Below are positions 23,176 to 34,139 of a DNA stretch of 64,000 nt, in pieces. The position numbers and the translations under genes are program-made. The notes beneath the pieces are model-generated. The model was not told the DNA's origin. It saw only the letters and a program-made list of their open reading frames with translations, and did not search any database. Positions within the stretch are counted from its first letter, which is position 1. The number at the start of each line of letters is the position of its first letter. The DNA is from Rhabdophis nuchalis (Eukaryota; Chordata; Lepidosauria; Squamata; Natricidae): assembly GCA_039707465.1 (NCBI GenBank), contig CM077643.1, forward strand, positions 323,707,919 to 323,771,918, in the 5' to 3' direction.

Positions 23176-23308
23176 AACCCACCGCTGTTCTGTAGCCTCC
23201 TTCTCTTCAGCCCAGACACTTGCAGTAAATTCACACGTGATCTTTGAGAAAACTGTGATAGGACTTTTCTTTCTGTAAATGTATTTATCAACAGTTCTCT
23301 ATGGAACT

Positions 23309-23341
<33 letters not shown>
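23309..23341. repeat. Poly(C) run
   Basis: About 33 consecutive C. Length may be affected by assembly or sequencing error. Confidence 0.9.
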
Positions 23342-23342
<1 letters not shown>

Positions 23343-23653
23343 CCTCCATCTGATAAGTAGGACAACAAGGTATTTCAATTTATTTGCTGCCTATAGCTGT
23401 CCTTCTCCAGGGTGGAATCAATGACAGTTTATTTAGAGCTAAGGTTCTCTATGCCACACTGATCAGTTCAAGGAGCTTTGCACGCTTTTAAATCTTGAAA
23501 GAAATACATTTGAGAAGACATTTTGAAGACAGTCATTTTATAAGAGGATTTTTTTTTTTTGCTTTCCGCATTCGTGTGTATTTCAAGAAAAAGAAGTATT
23601 ATTGGATCTGAATTCTGTGAACTGTCACTAAAGGGAGGATTATTATTCTAGGC

Positions 23654-23789
23654 CAGGGGTCTGCAAAGTCAGCTCTTTTTAAGACTGGTGGACTTCAACT
23701 CCCAGAATTCCCCAGCCAGTTATGCTGGCTGGGGAACTCTGGGAGTTGAAGTCCACCAGTCTTAAAAGAGCCGACTTTGCAGACCCCTG
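23654..23789. mobile_element. Hairpin hAT, type B
   Basis: 136 bp palindrome, ends CAGGGGTCTGCAAAGTC and GACTTTGCAGACCCCTG, exact duplication TTCTAGGC (23646-23653, 23790-23797). The second copy of the type seen at 12100-12234. Confidence 0.93.
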
Positions 23790-23797
23790 TTCTAGGC

Positions 23798-24745
23798 AAT
23801 ATAAAGAGATCTGAATATTATTCATTCTCACATCATAACAATTCTGAGAAGACTTAACTCAGAAATGCATTTTAATAAAATGTATTGCATCTGATAACTA
23901 AAAAGCGATTGGAAATATAATAAAATAGAATAAGAGGTTTAGAAGGAAGTCAAACTGAATAATGATATCCAATTAAGGGGGAAATTAGCTTGCTGTTAAT
24001 ATGCTTAAAGGCTGTTTGCAAGAGTGTTAACCATTCCAAGTGAAAGATAATTCAGGCATTATTCTTTACATAGAGGGAAGCACTATTTGAAGACAAGCGT
24101 GAAGGGATCTAGGTATAGTTCCTAAAAAATATCACAGTGTTTTTTTAAAAAAAAAAAGACAATGAGTGATATTGTAAAGCCCAAGATACAGGAAGAGCAC
24201 AAAAGGGGTGCTGAATATAAACTTTCTCCACAGCGTTTGGAGGAAGCAGGATTTTGGCAAAGGTGTTTAGCATATACTGCAGCAAACAGTCATTTGCATA
24301 ATGCAGGGTCCTCCAAACCTGTCAACGTTAAGATTTGTTGACTTTTTAACCCTTTGGAGGAGTTAAAATCCACAAGCCTTAAGGTTGCCAAGTTTGGTGA
24401 GCCCTGATATAATGCATTGAATGACACTTCCGGGTGCATTAGGAACCTGCCTACATTAGCTCAGGCTCCCTCCCCCAATCAAGCCCAGTGTTTGCTTTCA
24501 ACAGCACTGCTAGAACTCATATTTGGCCATAAATGCCCCCCCTCTTAAAAAATATCCAGGACCCCATTCCTTGGAATAAGCAGTGGAGAAGTGACAAGTA
24601 ACTGTGTCTGGCTCACTTATCTGGGCTGGGTCAGAACTTGTTAAGGTTTGGCTGGGAAACTTCCAGGACAAAACCAGCACTGAAGGACAGTTCTGATCTG
24701 AAAGGGGTGGGAATGGGGACCAGAGAAAATGCTGGCAAACCACTT
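23798..24745. other. Non-coding with one decayed hairpin element
   Basis: At about 24307-24405 both arms of a type-D-like hairpin element can be traced (TCCTCCAAACCTGTCAACG on the left, AAGGTTGCCAAGTTTGG on the right), heavily diverged. Nothing else is recognised. Confidence 0.45.
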
Positions 24746-25224
24746 CTTATTTATTTATTTTATTAAATTTATACCCCGCCCTTCTCCAAACGGACCCAGG
24801 GCGGCGCACAGGAATATTAAAATACATACAAAATCACATAAAAATTTAAAAAACTTATTTGATGAACATCCTGCGCTAAAACCAAATTAAAATCCCCCAA
24901 ATTAAAAAAAACTGTCTAAAAGTCATTATGGAGGTTACGCTAGGCCGGCTAGATGGAACAAATGTGTCTTTAGGCACTTGCGGAAGAGGCGGAGGCCGGA
25001 GATAGTGCGAAGTTCAGGGGGTAGGTCATTCTAAAGGGCAGGGTCCGCCACAGAGAAGTTCTTCCCCTGGGTGTCGCCAGTCAGCATTGTCCGGCCGACG
25101 GCACCCTGAGAAGGCCCTCTCTGTGGGAGCGTATCTGTCTAAGGCAGCGTTTCTCAAATAGTGGGGCGCGCCCCCCCAGGGGGGCGCGAGGCTCCGTAAA
25201 GGGGGGCGCGTTTGATAGTCAGGA

Positions 25225-25660
25225 GCCGCACACCCGGAAAGACCAATACTGCCGCCGCCGCCGTCTTGGCATCCCAGGCCCACTCTGCGGCGGCGGCGGC
25301 AGCGGCTGTAGGTAAAGCCCGAAAGGCGTCAGAGAAGGAGCAGCCGGAAGCCGTGCCTCTTCAGCACCGCTAGGCTGGACGAGGCAGAAAGCGGACGCGG
25401 GGATAAGGAAGGGGATGCGCTTCGGGCCAATCAGCGTGGAAAGGTGAGGTCGAAGGAGGGACCTCACGGTGGGCGGGTAAGGAAAGTTGCGGCAGCGCCC
25501 AACAATCCGCTGGCCCGCTGGCCGCGGTTGCTCGCTCGCTTGCTCACCCATCGGACGCCAGGTTCCTTCGTCCGGTGGATGGGTGAGAGAGCGAGCGAGC
25601 GAGTAAATACAGCCAGCGGGCTGGCGGGCCGGTCAGGCTACTACTTCCAGGAGCTGAGGA
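25225..25660. other. CpG-rich core of the long hAT
   Basis: This segment is much richer in G, C and CpG than its surroundings. It contains GCC-repeat stretches (25249-25265, 25286-25305), and an imperfect inverted repeat centred near 25560 built on GCTCACCCATC and GATGGGTGAG flanked by GCTCGCTCGC-like sequence. It resembles a promoter or 5' UTR CpG island. Capture of host sequence is one reading; an original transposon interior is another. Confidence 0.55.
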
Positions 25661-25669
25661 GGTTTGGGG

Positions 25670-26598
25670 GGGGGGGGAGACAGACAGACAGAGAGAGGCA
25701 CAGACACACAGAGAGACAGGGAGGGAGGGGGGAACCAGAGAGTGACACACACACACACAGAGACAGAGAGTGGGAGGGAGGGAGAGAAAGATAGACAGAG
25801 ACACAGAATGAGTGATTTAAGTGCCTGAATGTGAGACAGACACACACACACACAGAGTAACAGATGGGCAAACAAAGGAGAGAGAGACAGAGAGAGAAAG
25901 AAAAAAAAGAAGGTGGGAGAGAAAGAAAGAAAGAGAAAGAAAGACAGACAGAGAGAAAGAGAGAGAAAAGAAAGAGAGACAGAAAGGAAAGAAAGAGAAA
26001 AAAGAGAGAGAAAGAGAGAAAGAAAAGAGACAAAGAAAGAGAAAGAAAGAGAAAGAAAGAGAAGGAGAGAGAAAGAAAGAGAAGGAGAGAGAAAGAGGGA
26101 AAGAGGGAAAGAAAGAAAGAGAGAGAGAGAGAAATAGGGAAAGAGAGGGGGGAAAGAGGGAAAGAAAGAAAGAAAAAGAAAAAGAAAGAAAGAGAAAGAA
26201 AGAGAGAGAGAGAAAGAGAGAGAGAAAGAGAAAGAAAGAAAAAGAAAGTGGGAGAGAGAGAAAGAAAGACAGACAGAGAAAAAGAGAAAGAAAGAGACAA
26301 AGGAAAGAAAGAGAAAGAGAGAGAGGGAAAGAAAGAAAGAGAGAGAGAGAAAGAGAGGGAGAGAGAAAGAGGGAAAGAAAGAAAGAGAAAGAGAAAGAAA
26401 TAAAGAGAGAGAGAAAGAGGGAAAGAAAGAAAAAATGAGAGAGAAAGAAAGAGAGAGAAAGAGAAAGAAAGAGAGAAAGAGAAAGAAATAAAGAGAGAGA
26501 GAGAAAGAAAGAGGGAAGGAAATAAAGAGACAGAGAGAGAAAGAGAGAAAGAAAGACAGAAGGAAAGAAAGAAAAAGAAAGAGAGAGAGAGAGAGAAC
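25670..26598. repeat. Long GA/GAAA-rich low-complexity tract
   Basis: About 0.9 kb that is almost pure purine on the + strand, with GAAA, GAGA and GACA units. The 267-334 residue Ser/Leu/Phe frames on the minus strand and Lys/Glu/Arg frames on the plus strand are products of it. Confidence 0.95.
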
Positions 26599-27149
26599 TT
26601 ATGACCACAATTAAGCGCAAAAGTTTGGTTGCTAACCAAGACCATTGTTAAGTGAGTTTCACATTTTCCAAATTGGCCACTCCCACCCGGTCACATGGTT
26701 TGATATGTCCAATCAAAAAATGTTTATAGTTTAATTAAGGATTTAATGCACTTTAAATCTTTTCTGCTACAGTTAATAAAGCTATTCTTTGTTGTAAATT
26801 GATCCACATTTCTTTCTTTCTTTTATTCTCTTATACGTTAATAAGGATACAGTGTTATGCAGAGGTGTACTAACAATTTTATAGACAAATGATACTATTT
26901 ACAGTCGCGTGGGGGGCACGAAATGTTTTCTTCTTCCTAGGGGGGGGGGGGCCTGACAGAAAATAATTGAGAACCACTGGTCTAAGGGATGTATGGGGCA
27001 GGAGGCGGTCTCGCATATAACTAGGTCCTGAGCCATGGAGCGCTTTAAAGATGGTCGTCAAAACCTTGAAACTTCTATATTGCCGAGATAAAAAATGCAC
27101 AGGCGTGCCCATGAACTCATCAGAGAGTTTAATCCAGAGAAGGTATATA

Positions 27150-27540
27150 TTTCGGTGACAGGTGGAGATTAGGTTAATAGTAGAAAGGGACAAATCCAAT
27201 AGTGGAAGAGGCTTCTCGTTCTTTCCGCCTTGGCTCTTTCTTTAAACATTTCCCTCTGATCTTCTTTTCTCTCTGCCCACACGGCACAGGGGGCCAGAAC
27301 AGAGTATTCACGGGAGACCCCTGAGTGGACATGCTGCAATTAAGGATGATTTGCAAGGACAAAATAATGTGGAGAGGTATAATGAATGGGTTTGGTGTGA
27401 AACCGATTTAGCTACAATATATTTCCTCTTCCTTTTTAAAAATAAAATAAAATCTTAGCTTTATTTTGCTTACTGTTTCTTTCTTCTTTTCTGCGCTTTA
27501 AGGTGGTGCTTACCCCAAAAGGGAATAGGCTGATGGCTGA
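27150..27540. other. Non-coding
   Basis: No recognisable feature before the CT-rich block. Confidence 0.4.
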
Positions 27541-28196
27541 TGGCTTTCTCTCTCTCTCTCTCTCCCTTTTGCTCTCCCCCTCCCCTTCCCCCCTCCCCCA
27601 CTCCTCTCTCCCCCTCTTCCCCACCCTCCCTCCCCTCCCCCCTCTTCCCTTCCCACATTCCCTCTTTCCCTCCCCCTCTCTCCCCCCTCCCTCCCCCTCT
27701 CCTTCTCTCCCCCCTCTTCTCCTCCGTCCCTCCCCTCCCCCTCTTCCCTTCCCTCATTCCCTCTTTCCCTCCCCCTCTCTCCCCCCTCCCTCCCCCTCTC
27801 CTTCTCTCCCCCCTCTTCTCCTCCGTCCCTCCCCTCCCCCTCTTCCCTTCCCTCATTCCCTCTTTCCCTCTCCCTCCCTCCCCCCTCCCTCCCCCTCTCC
27901 TTCTCTCCCTCCCCTCCACCTCTTCCCCTCCCTCATTCCCTCTCTCCTTGCCTCTCTTCCTCTCCCTCATTCCCTCTCTCCCTCCTCTCCCCTCTCTCCT
28001 CCCCTCCCCCTCTCTTCCCCTCCCTCATTCCCTCCCTCCCCCTCTCTTCCCCTCCCTCATTCCCTCCCTCCCCCTCTCTTCCCCTCCCTCATTCCCTCCC
28101 TCCCCCTCTCTTCCCCTCCCTCATTCCCTCATTCCCTCCCTCCCTCCCCCTCTCTTCCTCGCCCTCATTCCCTCTCTCTCCTTCCCCCCCCCCATC
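27541..28196. repeat. CT-rich minisatellite-like block
   Basis: About 650 bp of almost pure C and T on the + strand. A 99 bp unit (CCTCCGTCCC at 27721 recurs at 27820) is tandemly repeated. Downstream a ~37 bp unit containing CCTCCCTCATTCCCTCCCTC repeats about four times (about 28018-28130). The Pro/Ser/Leu frames are artefacts. Confidence 0.93.
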
Positions 28197-28199
28197 TCT

Positions 28200-29110
28200 G
28201 TGTGTATACATATGTATCCAATAGAAGGAACCAGGCAAGAGAGTATATAATTCAAGGGCATAAAATGTTGCATGGTGCAAAGAAAGCAGAGAGGACAATT
28301 ATTGGCTGCCTTTCTTAAAATACTATATGCCCTAAGATTTGTGAGGGAGAAAAGAATGTAATATTTTATGCAGTGTTTAAGTAATTTATGGAATTCTACA
28401 CCACAAGATTAGTGAGGGCCATTTTTTTTTTTACAAAAAAACTTTGTTTCAAAAAAAGCTGGATGCCTGTGATAGGAAATTAGTCAAATTCATGGAGAAT
28501 ATGGCTATTAATAGCTATTATAGCATGATGGTTGCATGTTATCTTGAGCAGCATGGGCAATATCCAGACAATCATTCTTTAAACTGACCTGAGATTCTGT
28601 TTTGTTTTCCCCCCCCAACTGAATACTGACAAGTACCAGCCAATGAATGCTTCCTTGCCATTCTTTCAAGCTGACCTGGTCTGTGCCAAAACAAACATCT
28701 TTTTGCTCCTCTTCACAAAAAAGGAGACAAAGGAATCAAAATAAAAAAGTGTTCCACCTCTTCCACATTGCATATCTTCTGCAAACATTTGTCTAATATT
28801 TTGCAAATGAAATTAAAAGTCGGAAGAAGAAGTTGTAGAATAGCAACGTTGAAATTACTCTTTTGGCTCCGCATAATGGAAGTTGTTGAATACAGGGAAG
28901 TAAGAGGGGGCTCACTGGGTTCCTATCTTTCTAGGCAGATGATGACTATAATGCTATAAAGACAGGATGCCAGTTCACTTGGTTGTGGTCGCCACAGCAT
29001 AGCTGATCACTTTGCCTCTGAAAATGCTGGTTATAATTGCTATCAAGAAATCTATGTCACTAAAAAATGAAGTCCAACAGTCACTAGCCATGAAAGTCTA
29101 TACCAGTAAT
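28200..29110. other. Non-coding, no gene seen
   Basis: Plain AT-rich sequence without a recognised feature. Confidence 0.4.
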
Positions 29111-29111
29111 T

Positions 29112-29545
29112 GCTTAGGCTACAGCTACAGCTCCCATACATCCCTTAGACCGATCCGCTCCCACAGAGAGGGCCTTCTCCGGGTGCCATCGGCCGGACAA
29201 TGCCGGCTGGCGACACCCAGGGGAAGGGCCTTCTCTGTGGCGGGCCCTGCCCTTTGGAACAACCTGTCCCCTGAACTCCGCACCATCACCGACCTCCGCC
29301 TCTTCCGCCATTGTTTAAAAACACACTTATTTCATCAAGCCGGCCTAACATAGCCTCCGCTGTGACTAATTTTAGATAGTTTTAAATGGGGGATTTTAAT
29401 TGGTTTTAGCGCAGGTTGTTGTTATTTAATAAGTTTTAAATTTATGTATTTTGTACTATTTTTGTATGTTGTTTTTAAGTTCCTGTGCGCCGCCCTGGGT
29501 CCTTTTGGAGAATGGCGGGATATAAATTGAATGAAATCTAAATCT
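29112..29545 (+). mobile_element. CR1/L2-clade LINE 3' end, sense
   Basis: The frame reads HTSLRPIRSHREGLLRVPSA and then GRAFSVAGPALWNNLSPELR, the C-terminal domain of this LINE family. It is followed by a 3' UTR with TGTGCGCCGCCCTGGGTCC and GGCGGGATATAAATTG and a short AAATCT tail. Strongly 5' truncated. Confidence 0.88.
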
Positions 29546-29774
29546 AAATCTACCTACCATATTTGGCTTAAAAAAAAATTCTTTGTATCATTTGGTAAAT
29601 AAAAGTGATCATGTTAGGTTGCACAGTCAGCCACATTTTTATCCACCCATCAAGTCTTGTTACTTGCCAGCATTTTATGTACTGACCATGTAGTTCCCTT
29701 CCATCTCTTTTCTATTCTTCATTTGGTCAATCTTGTAAACCAGTTTCTCTTTGATATTCAGTAGGTTTTCACAG

Positions 29775-30018
29775 CAGGAGTGAAATTCAGCAGGTTCTGA
29801 CAGGTTCTGACAGGTTCTGGAGAACCGGTAGCGGAAATTTTGAGTAGTTCAGAGAACCAGCAAATATTACCTCTGGCTGGCCCCAGAGTGGGTTGGGAAT
29901 GGAGATTTTGCAGTATCCTTCCCCCGGAGTGGGGTGGTGAGGGAAGTATCCTTCCCTTGCCATGCCCACCAAGCCATGCCACAGAACCAGTAGTAAAAAA
30001 ATTTGAATTTCACCACTG
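29775..30018. mobile_element. hAT of the CAGNNGTGAAATTC group
   Basis: 244 bp with ends CAGGAGTGAAATTCAGCAGG and TTTGAATTTCACCACTG; flanks TTTCACAG and CTTCACAG (7 of 8). Relatives at 52402-52647 and 59519-59881. Confidence 0.8.
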
Positions 30019-30169
30019 CTTCACAGTGTACAAGCTTGCATCTTCTTCTTTGTCCTTTAGACATTCTTTCAATGCCTCACCTTTTTTTAAACTTCTAGCA
30101 TACTTGCAACATTTCATATACACCTGTGCTCCTTGGTAAGTAGTCTGTCAATGTGTGAATGAAGGCCAT

Positions 30170-31640
30170 GAGTCATTGTCATTATTTCCCCCACTTTCCA
30201 ATCTAGGGATTTTAGTTCTGCTTGGGTCAGGTCCATTCTTCCAGCTGTGTATCTAATGACTGAAATTTTCCAGGTGTTAATTGATGATATTTACTCCACT
30301 AAGTTTGGGTTTTAAGATCTCTTGTGATGTATTCATTTCTACCCATTTTCTTGGCTTCCCGTATGCTTGATCTTGTCAGCTTGAAAGATGTCCAGGTATT
30401 TGTACTGATCTTCTTTATCCAGACTTGGTTATTGTTTCCATAAGCCATCTAGATTCCTTCGGTTTTTACTGCTTTTCCTATGTTGATGGTAAGGTTGGCT
30501 TTTGTCCAGTCCGATCTTCCTTGTAATATCTTGGCCAGTGTCGAACAGGGATTCTGTTTCAGATGGTGTTATTTCTCACAGCTTCAGATCATCCATGTAA
30601 AGGAGATGGGATAGCCCAGCAGGTATGCCTTTGGTGTGGGGATAGCCATGGCCTGATTTGAACAGTAATGTTGACAGAAGAATCAGTGCAATGGCATATA
30701 GTAGTGGTAATAGTGATTTCATTGAAAGAGTTCTCTCTTGATATTAACCTCTCCCAGTCTATTACCATTGACCAGCAGCTGTTTCTTCCATCGTGCCATT
30801 GATCTTTACCACAAGGTTTCTGATGTTTCTACTGACTGCTGTTATTTCTAGACACTTGATTATCCAAACATGTAGCATGGAATCAATGCTTTCTTGTAAT
30901 CAATCCAAGCTCTTTCAAGTTCATCTTCTTTCTCTTGCAGTTTTCCAAAATCATGTTTTTAGTTAGGAGCTGATCTTTTATCATTTTGCCATTTGGATAA
31001 ATTCCCTTCTACTTAGATCAGTGTTTCTCAATCTTGGCCACTTGAAGATGTCCAGACTTCAACTCCCAGAATTCCCCAGCCAACATTCGCGAATGCTGGC
31101 TGGGGAATTCTGGGAGTTGAAGTCCGGACATCTTCAAGTGGCCAAGATTGAGAAACATTGACTTAGATGGAAAGAGTTTGTTTTGAACTAGATCTGTTGA
31201 ACTGCATTGGCTACCAGTTGGCAATTTGAAAGATGTTGATAAGCAGGTAATGGACTCGTAGTTGCCTGGTGTTGCCCCTTTTGTTGGATTTTTCATTATC
31301 AGCCAAACTTTACCAGATTTTAACCAATCTTCAATTTCACCTCTCTGCAATATATGGTTGAATTGTTGGGGAATGAGTGGGTGTAGATGGTTCAAACAAG
31401 AGCCATGCAATTCATCTTCATCTGGTGCTCAGCAAATCTTGATCTTCCTTGTTCTTTTCTCCATCATTTCTGCTGTTAAGACAAGTTATTTCAGTCTATT
31501 TTCTTTTTTATTATTATTCACCTCCTTTATCCAGGCTGCGTTCTTGTATTTTGTTAGGTTATCCCATAGCTGCACCCAGAATTGCACTGTTTTAGATCCC
31601 CATTGGTTTATTTTAAAATTGAATTTATTTTATTCCTAAA
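30170..31640 (-). mobile_element. R4-type LINE, antisense, interrupted by a hairpin hAT
   Basis: On the minus strand the reverse-transcriptase catalytic motif reads LSHLLYMDDLKL (about 30585-30615). Upstream coding includes CLNHLHPLIPQQFNHILQRG, EIEDWLKSGKVWLIMKNPTK and PGNYESITCLSTSFKL (31018-31410). The LLYMDDLKL and NYRPITCL-like strings are typical of the R4/Dong clade. Frames are broken, so it is inactive. The hairpin hAT at 31019-31160 splits it. Confidence 0.8.
31019..31160. mobile_element. Hairpin hAT, type C
   Basis: 142 bp palindrome, ends CAGTGTTTCTCAATCTTGG and the inverse ending GAGAAACATTG, exact duplication ACTTAGAT (31011-31018, 31161-31168). The two arms differ at about three positions. 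Confidence 0.93.
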
Positions 31641-31921
31641 ATTATAAAAATTATGTGGTTTCTTTTTTTAAAAGAGGGAGAGAGAGAAAGAGCAATTTAG
31701 GACAGGGAGCCTGCTGGAAGGTGTCTATGGAATATTGAGGCTTGTCAGCATCACATTCTTGGCCTGGGAGTCATGTGATGGATGCGTGAAAGTTCTATGA
31801 TTAATTATTGTGTGATGAGAGATCATCTGTATCATAATCAGAGCATAGGGAAGTGACCTGATTTGGTCATCATCACCAAGCTCAGAAAATCACATGGTAA
31901 GTCATACTATAAGGAGCCAAA

Positions 31922-32110
31922 CAGTGGTGGATTTCACAATTTTTTAGAACCTCCTCTGTAGGTGTGGCCTGCTTTGTGGCAGTGGCTTGCCAGCCATGTG
32001 ACCGGGTGGGAATGGCTTGCCAGCCATGTGACTGGGTGGGCATAGCCAACTTGTAAAATGTGGTGAAACTCACTTAACAACACTCTTGCTTAGCAACCAA
32101 AATGTTGGCT
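31922..32110. mobile_element. Truncated hAT of the CAGTGGTGGGTT group, reverse orientation
   Basis: From CAGTGGTGGATTTCACAA this matches the reverse complement of the right half of 22727-23175, through the MITE-end module (CACTTAACAACACTCTTGC). An internal ~33 bp unit containing GCTTGCCAGCCATGTGAC is duplicated. The other end is missing. Confidence 0.7.
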
Positions 32111-32112
32111 CA

Positions 32113-32255
32113 GAAACTCTGGCATTTGAAGCACGTAAGTCTTAAAGCTGTCACGTTACAAGATCCTTGCACCCCTACCCCTTTAGAAAAACCCCCAGGG
32201 TGATCAAACTTGACAGCTTTAAGACTTGTGGACTTCAACTCCCAGAATTCCTCCT
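32113..32255. mobile_element. Two half-copies of hairpin hATs
   Basis: A right arm (32113-32155) is followed about 40 bp later by a left arm (about 32197-32252) of type-D-like elements, arranged tail to head. Each lacks its partner arm. Confidence 0.5.
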
Positions 32256-32259
32256 CTCG

Positions 32260-32818
32260 CACTTCATCTTGATGATGTGCGGACAGGCAGGGGGAGGGAA
32301 CTGGAACTGGTTTTAAACAGCACTGTAGATTTGTGGAACCTATAGAGGAGGTTAGAACTGGCAGGAACTCACCCATGGAGCCAAGTCTCAGTTCATAAGA
32401 GGAGTGAGAAACCAAAGCCAACAGTGATGAAACTCTGCCTGTTCTTGGAGGTGACCTCCAGATATATTGTTATTACAGCCCCCAGGACTCAGTATTGCCC
32501 CCATCCCAATTCTCTGGCTTCTTTGAGAAATAATCTTTTTGCTTTCCAACCTTAGTTGATCCTTAAAAGCAGTGTCACACTAAGTAGTTAGTGCTGCGAT
32601 GAGAGTCACCAGGGAATCCCAAGACTCTAATTTAGGGCTGGGAAATTGTGAAAAAAAAACACCTGGTGCCTAATCAACAGTGACTGATTTCAAAAAGCTA
32701 AACAGAGTCAGATGTAAGAAGGCCGTGCAAACTGTTTCTGTATAGAAGTCAGTGTCCATGTGATTACCAGGAGCCAAACGTAAGGGAGCCTTTATGTTTA
32801 CCTGCTTTCCAAATTGTT
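32260..32818. other. Non-coding
   Basis: No feature recognised. Confidence 0.35.
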
Positions 32819-32826
32819 CTTTAGAT

Positions 32827-32984
32827 CAGATGTCCCCCCAACCCCATGTCCATTCAAGTGAGTGAAACACCATCCACGCACATGCAGGATCCAGGCAGTG
32901 TGTGAAAGCCCCCTCACCATGATCTGCAGACAAATCACCCTCCATGGAATTGGTCCCTGGTGCCCACAATATTGTGGTCTTCTG
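32827..32984. mobile_element. Non-autonomous hAT, short relative of 7634-8135
   Basis: 158 bp with left end CAGATGTCCCCCCAACCCC, right part GGTCCCTGGTGCCC and an end decayed to GTGGTCTTCTG. Exact duplication CTTTAGAT (32819-32826, 32985-32992). Confidence 0.8.
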
Positions 32985-32999
32985 CTTTAGATAGCTGCT

Positions 33000-34139
33000 G
33001 AGATAAATCAGGATGAACAATATATTGGGGCCCTAGCGGTCATGTGATCTCAGTCTTATGTCAGTCTTATGAGGACGTCCAGACAGGAAGCAAAATTAGA
33101 TGGACTAATTCTACTTTGTTGTATGGTTATACTAACAGAAACATACAAGAAGTCTAAAAGCACACACACACACACCATTGCCTTTTGCAGCCTAAGGAGA
33201 GTCCCTTCTGAGATGCTAGCCACACCCTTCTGCTGGCTAAGCTGCCTCTTATCTGACTGCTCCCCTGATTGTGGCACTTCCCCCATCTCCCAAGGTCATT
33301 CCCACAAACCATTACAGATGATGGGGCATTAGATCGAAGTATATTGATGATCTTGGCATTCCCCAATGACTTTCTTAGCTCAGGTGTATATGTTTAAATT
33401 TAGGTTTCCCTTTTCTATGTTGAAATCCAGGACTCGCCTTCTATTGAATTGATTAAAGTAGCAATTTTCATCATCCTGGCTTCCAACTAAATCTTTTTAT
33501 ACCACTCACACTATATAAAGAGCATCTGGTGACAGAGTCACCAGTCATTCTTCTAAATGCAGCTGCTCTTACACAAGTGCTTTTGATTGCTGTCTGTGTA
33601 ATCCTTCCTTCCTTCCGTGATGTTGAGATGGTACTCTAGAAATGTAAATCTGTATCTATGTAAACAAAAAGCAGAAGTAGATCCTTCAGATCTGCTGCTA
33701 ATCCTTTTCAAAACGAACAGATATTAGAATCCCTTAAAATAGTTCCGTTTATACCACCCTGCATTTCCCCCTCTGGATTTTAAGATAAGTTTATGTTTTG
33801 GAAAACATATATGCCATTGATTTGATTATTTAAATTGTATTTGTTTACCCCTTCTTTCATTGGGGGAGGAGTTACCAGAGTTACAGTGATAAGAAAACAT
33901 AACTAATATAAATAAATAAATAAATAAATAAATTCCATTTTTCTCTGTGTAGGCTTCCAATCTCTTCTTGTTTTGATGAGATGATATTTGGGGTACTAGA
34001 ACCAGTTTTGCATGCATATTTTAAGATTTTAAGATTGCTTTTAACATTGTTGAGTGTGTTCTGAAAAAGATGTATAACATGGTGAAGAATCTATACCAAG
34101 CAAGATTCCAAGAAAGAACATGGATAGCATGACTGCATG
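33000..34139. other. Non-coding with two microsatellites
   Basis: (AC)n at about 33163-33177 and (AAAT)n at about 33909-33932. No exon recognised. Confidence 0.45.

Larger units (their letters stand above)
22411..23187. mobile_element. hAT of the CAGTGGTGGGTT group, outer copy
   Basis: Left end CAGTGGTGGGTTGCAG, right end GAACCCACCGCTG, exact duplication TTCTGTAG (22403-22410, 23188-23195). Its own interior is about 320 bp (the GGTACGGGCATACC region); the rest is the nested element at 22727-23175. The long reading frames here come from simple repeats and CpG-rich DNA. Confidence 0.88.
25145..26979. mobile_element. Long non-autonomous hAT with GC-rich core and GA tract
   Basis: 1835 bp with exact duplication GTCTAAGG (25137-25144, 26980-26987) in the split LINE. 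The left end CAGCGTTTCTCAAATAGTGG and the right end AAAATAATTGAGAACCACTG, plus ~85-90 bp of subterminal sequence on each side, match the 305 bp element at 21014-21318 in reverse orientation. The interior (about 25233-26880) is absent from the short copies. It consists of CpG-rich sequence (to ~25660), GA-rich repeat (to ~26596), a MITE-end module (26597-26665) and an AT-rich stretch. No transposase frame is visible. Confidence 0.9.
24746..27071 (-). mobile_element. CR1/L2-clade LINE 3' end, antisense, split by a hAT
   Basis: Left part 24746-25136: (TTTA)n tail, then the CCCAGGGCGGCGCAC 3' UTR motif and the C-terminal coding region. Right part from 26988: GGAGGCGGTCTCGC and GAGCCATGGAGCGCTTTAAA. 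These join in the order seen in the intact copy at 48105-48760. Homology fades at about 27071. Confidence 0.85.

Noticed and set aside
25641..26645. 334-residue minus-strand open frame, and overlapping frames on both strands
   Set aside because: Only low-complexity Ser/Leu/Phe or Lys/Glu/Arg residues, produced by the GA-rich tract in a transposon.
27503..28318. 271-residue Pro/Ser/Leu frame and the overlapping Gly/Arg/Glu frame
   Set aside because: Translation of the CT-rich tandem repeat; no non-repetitive domain and no splice or start context.
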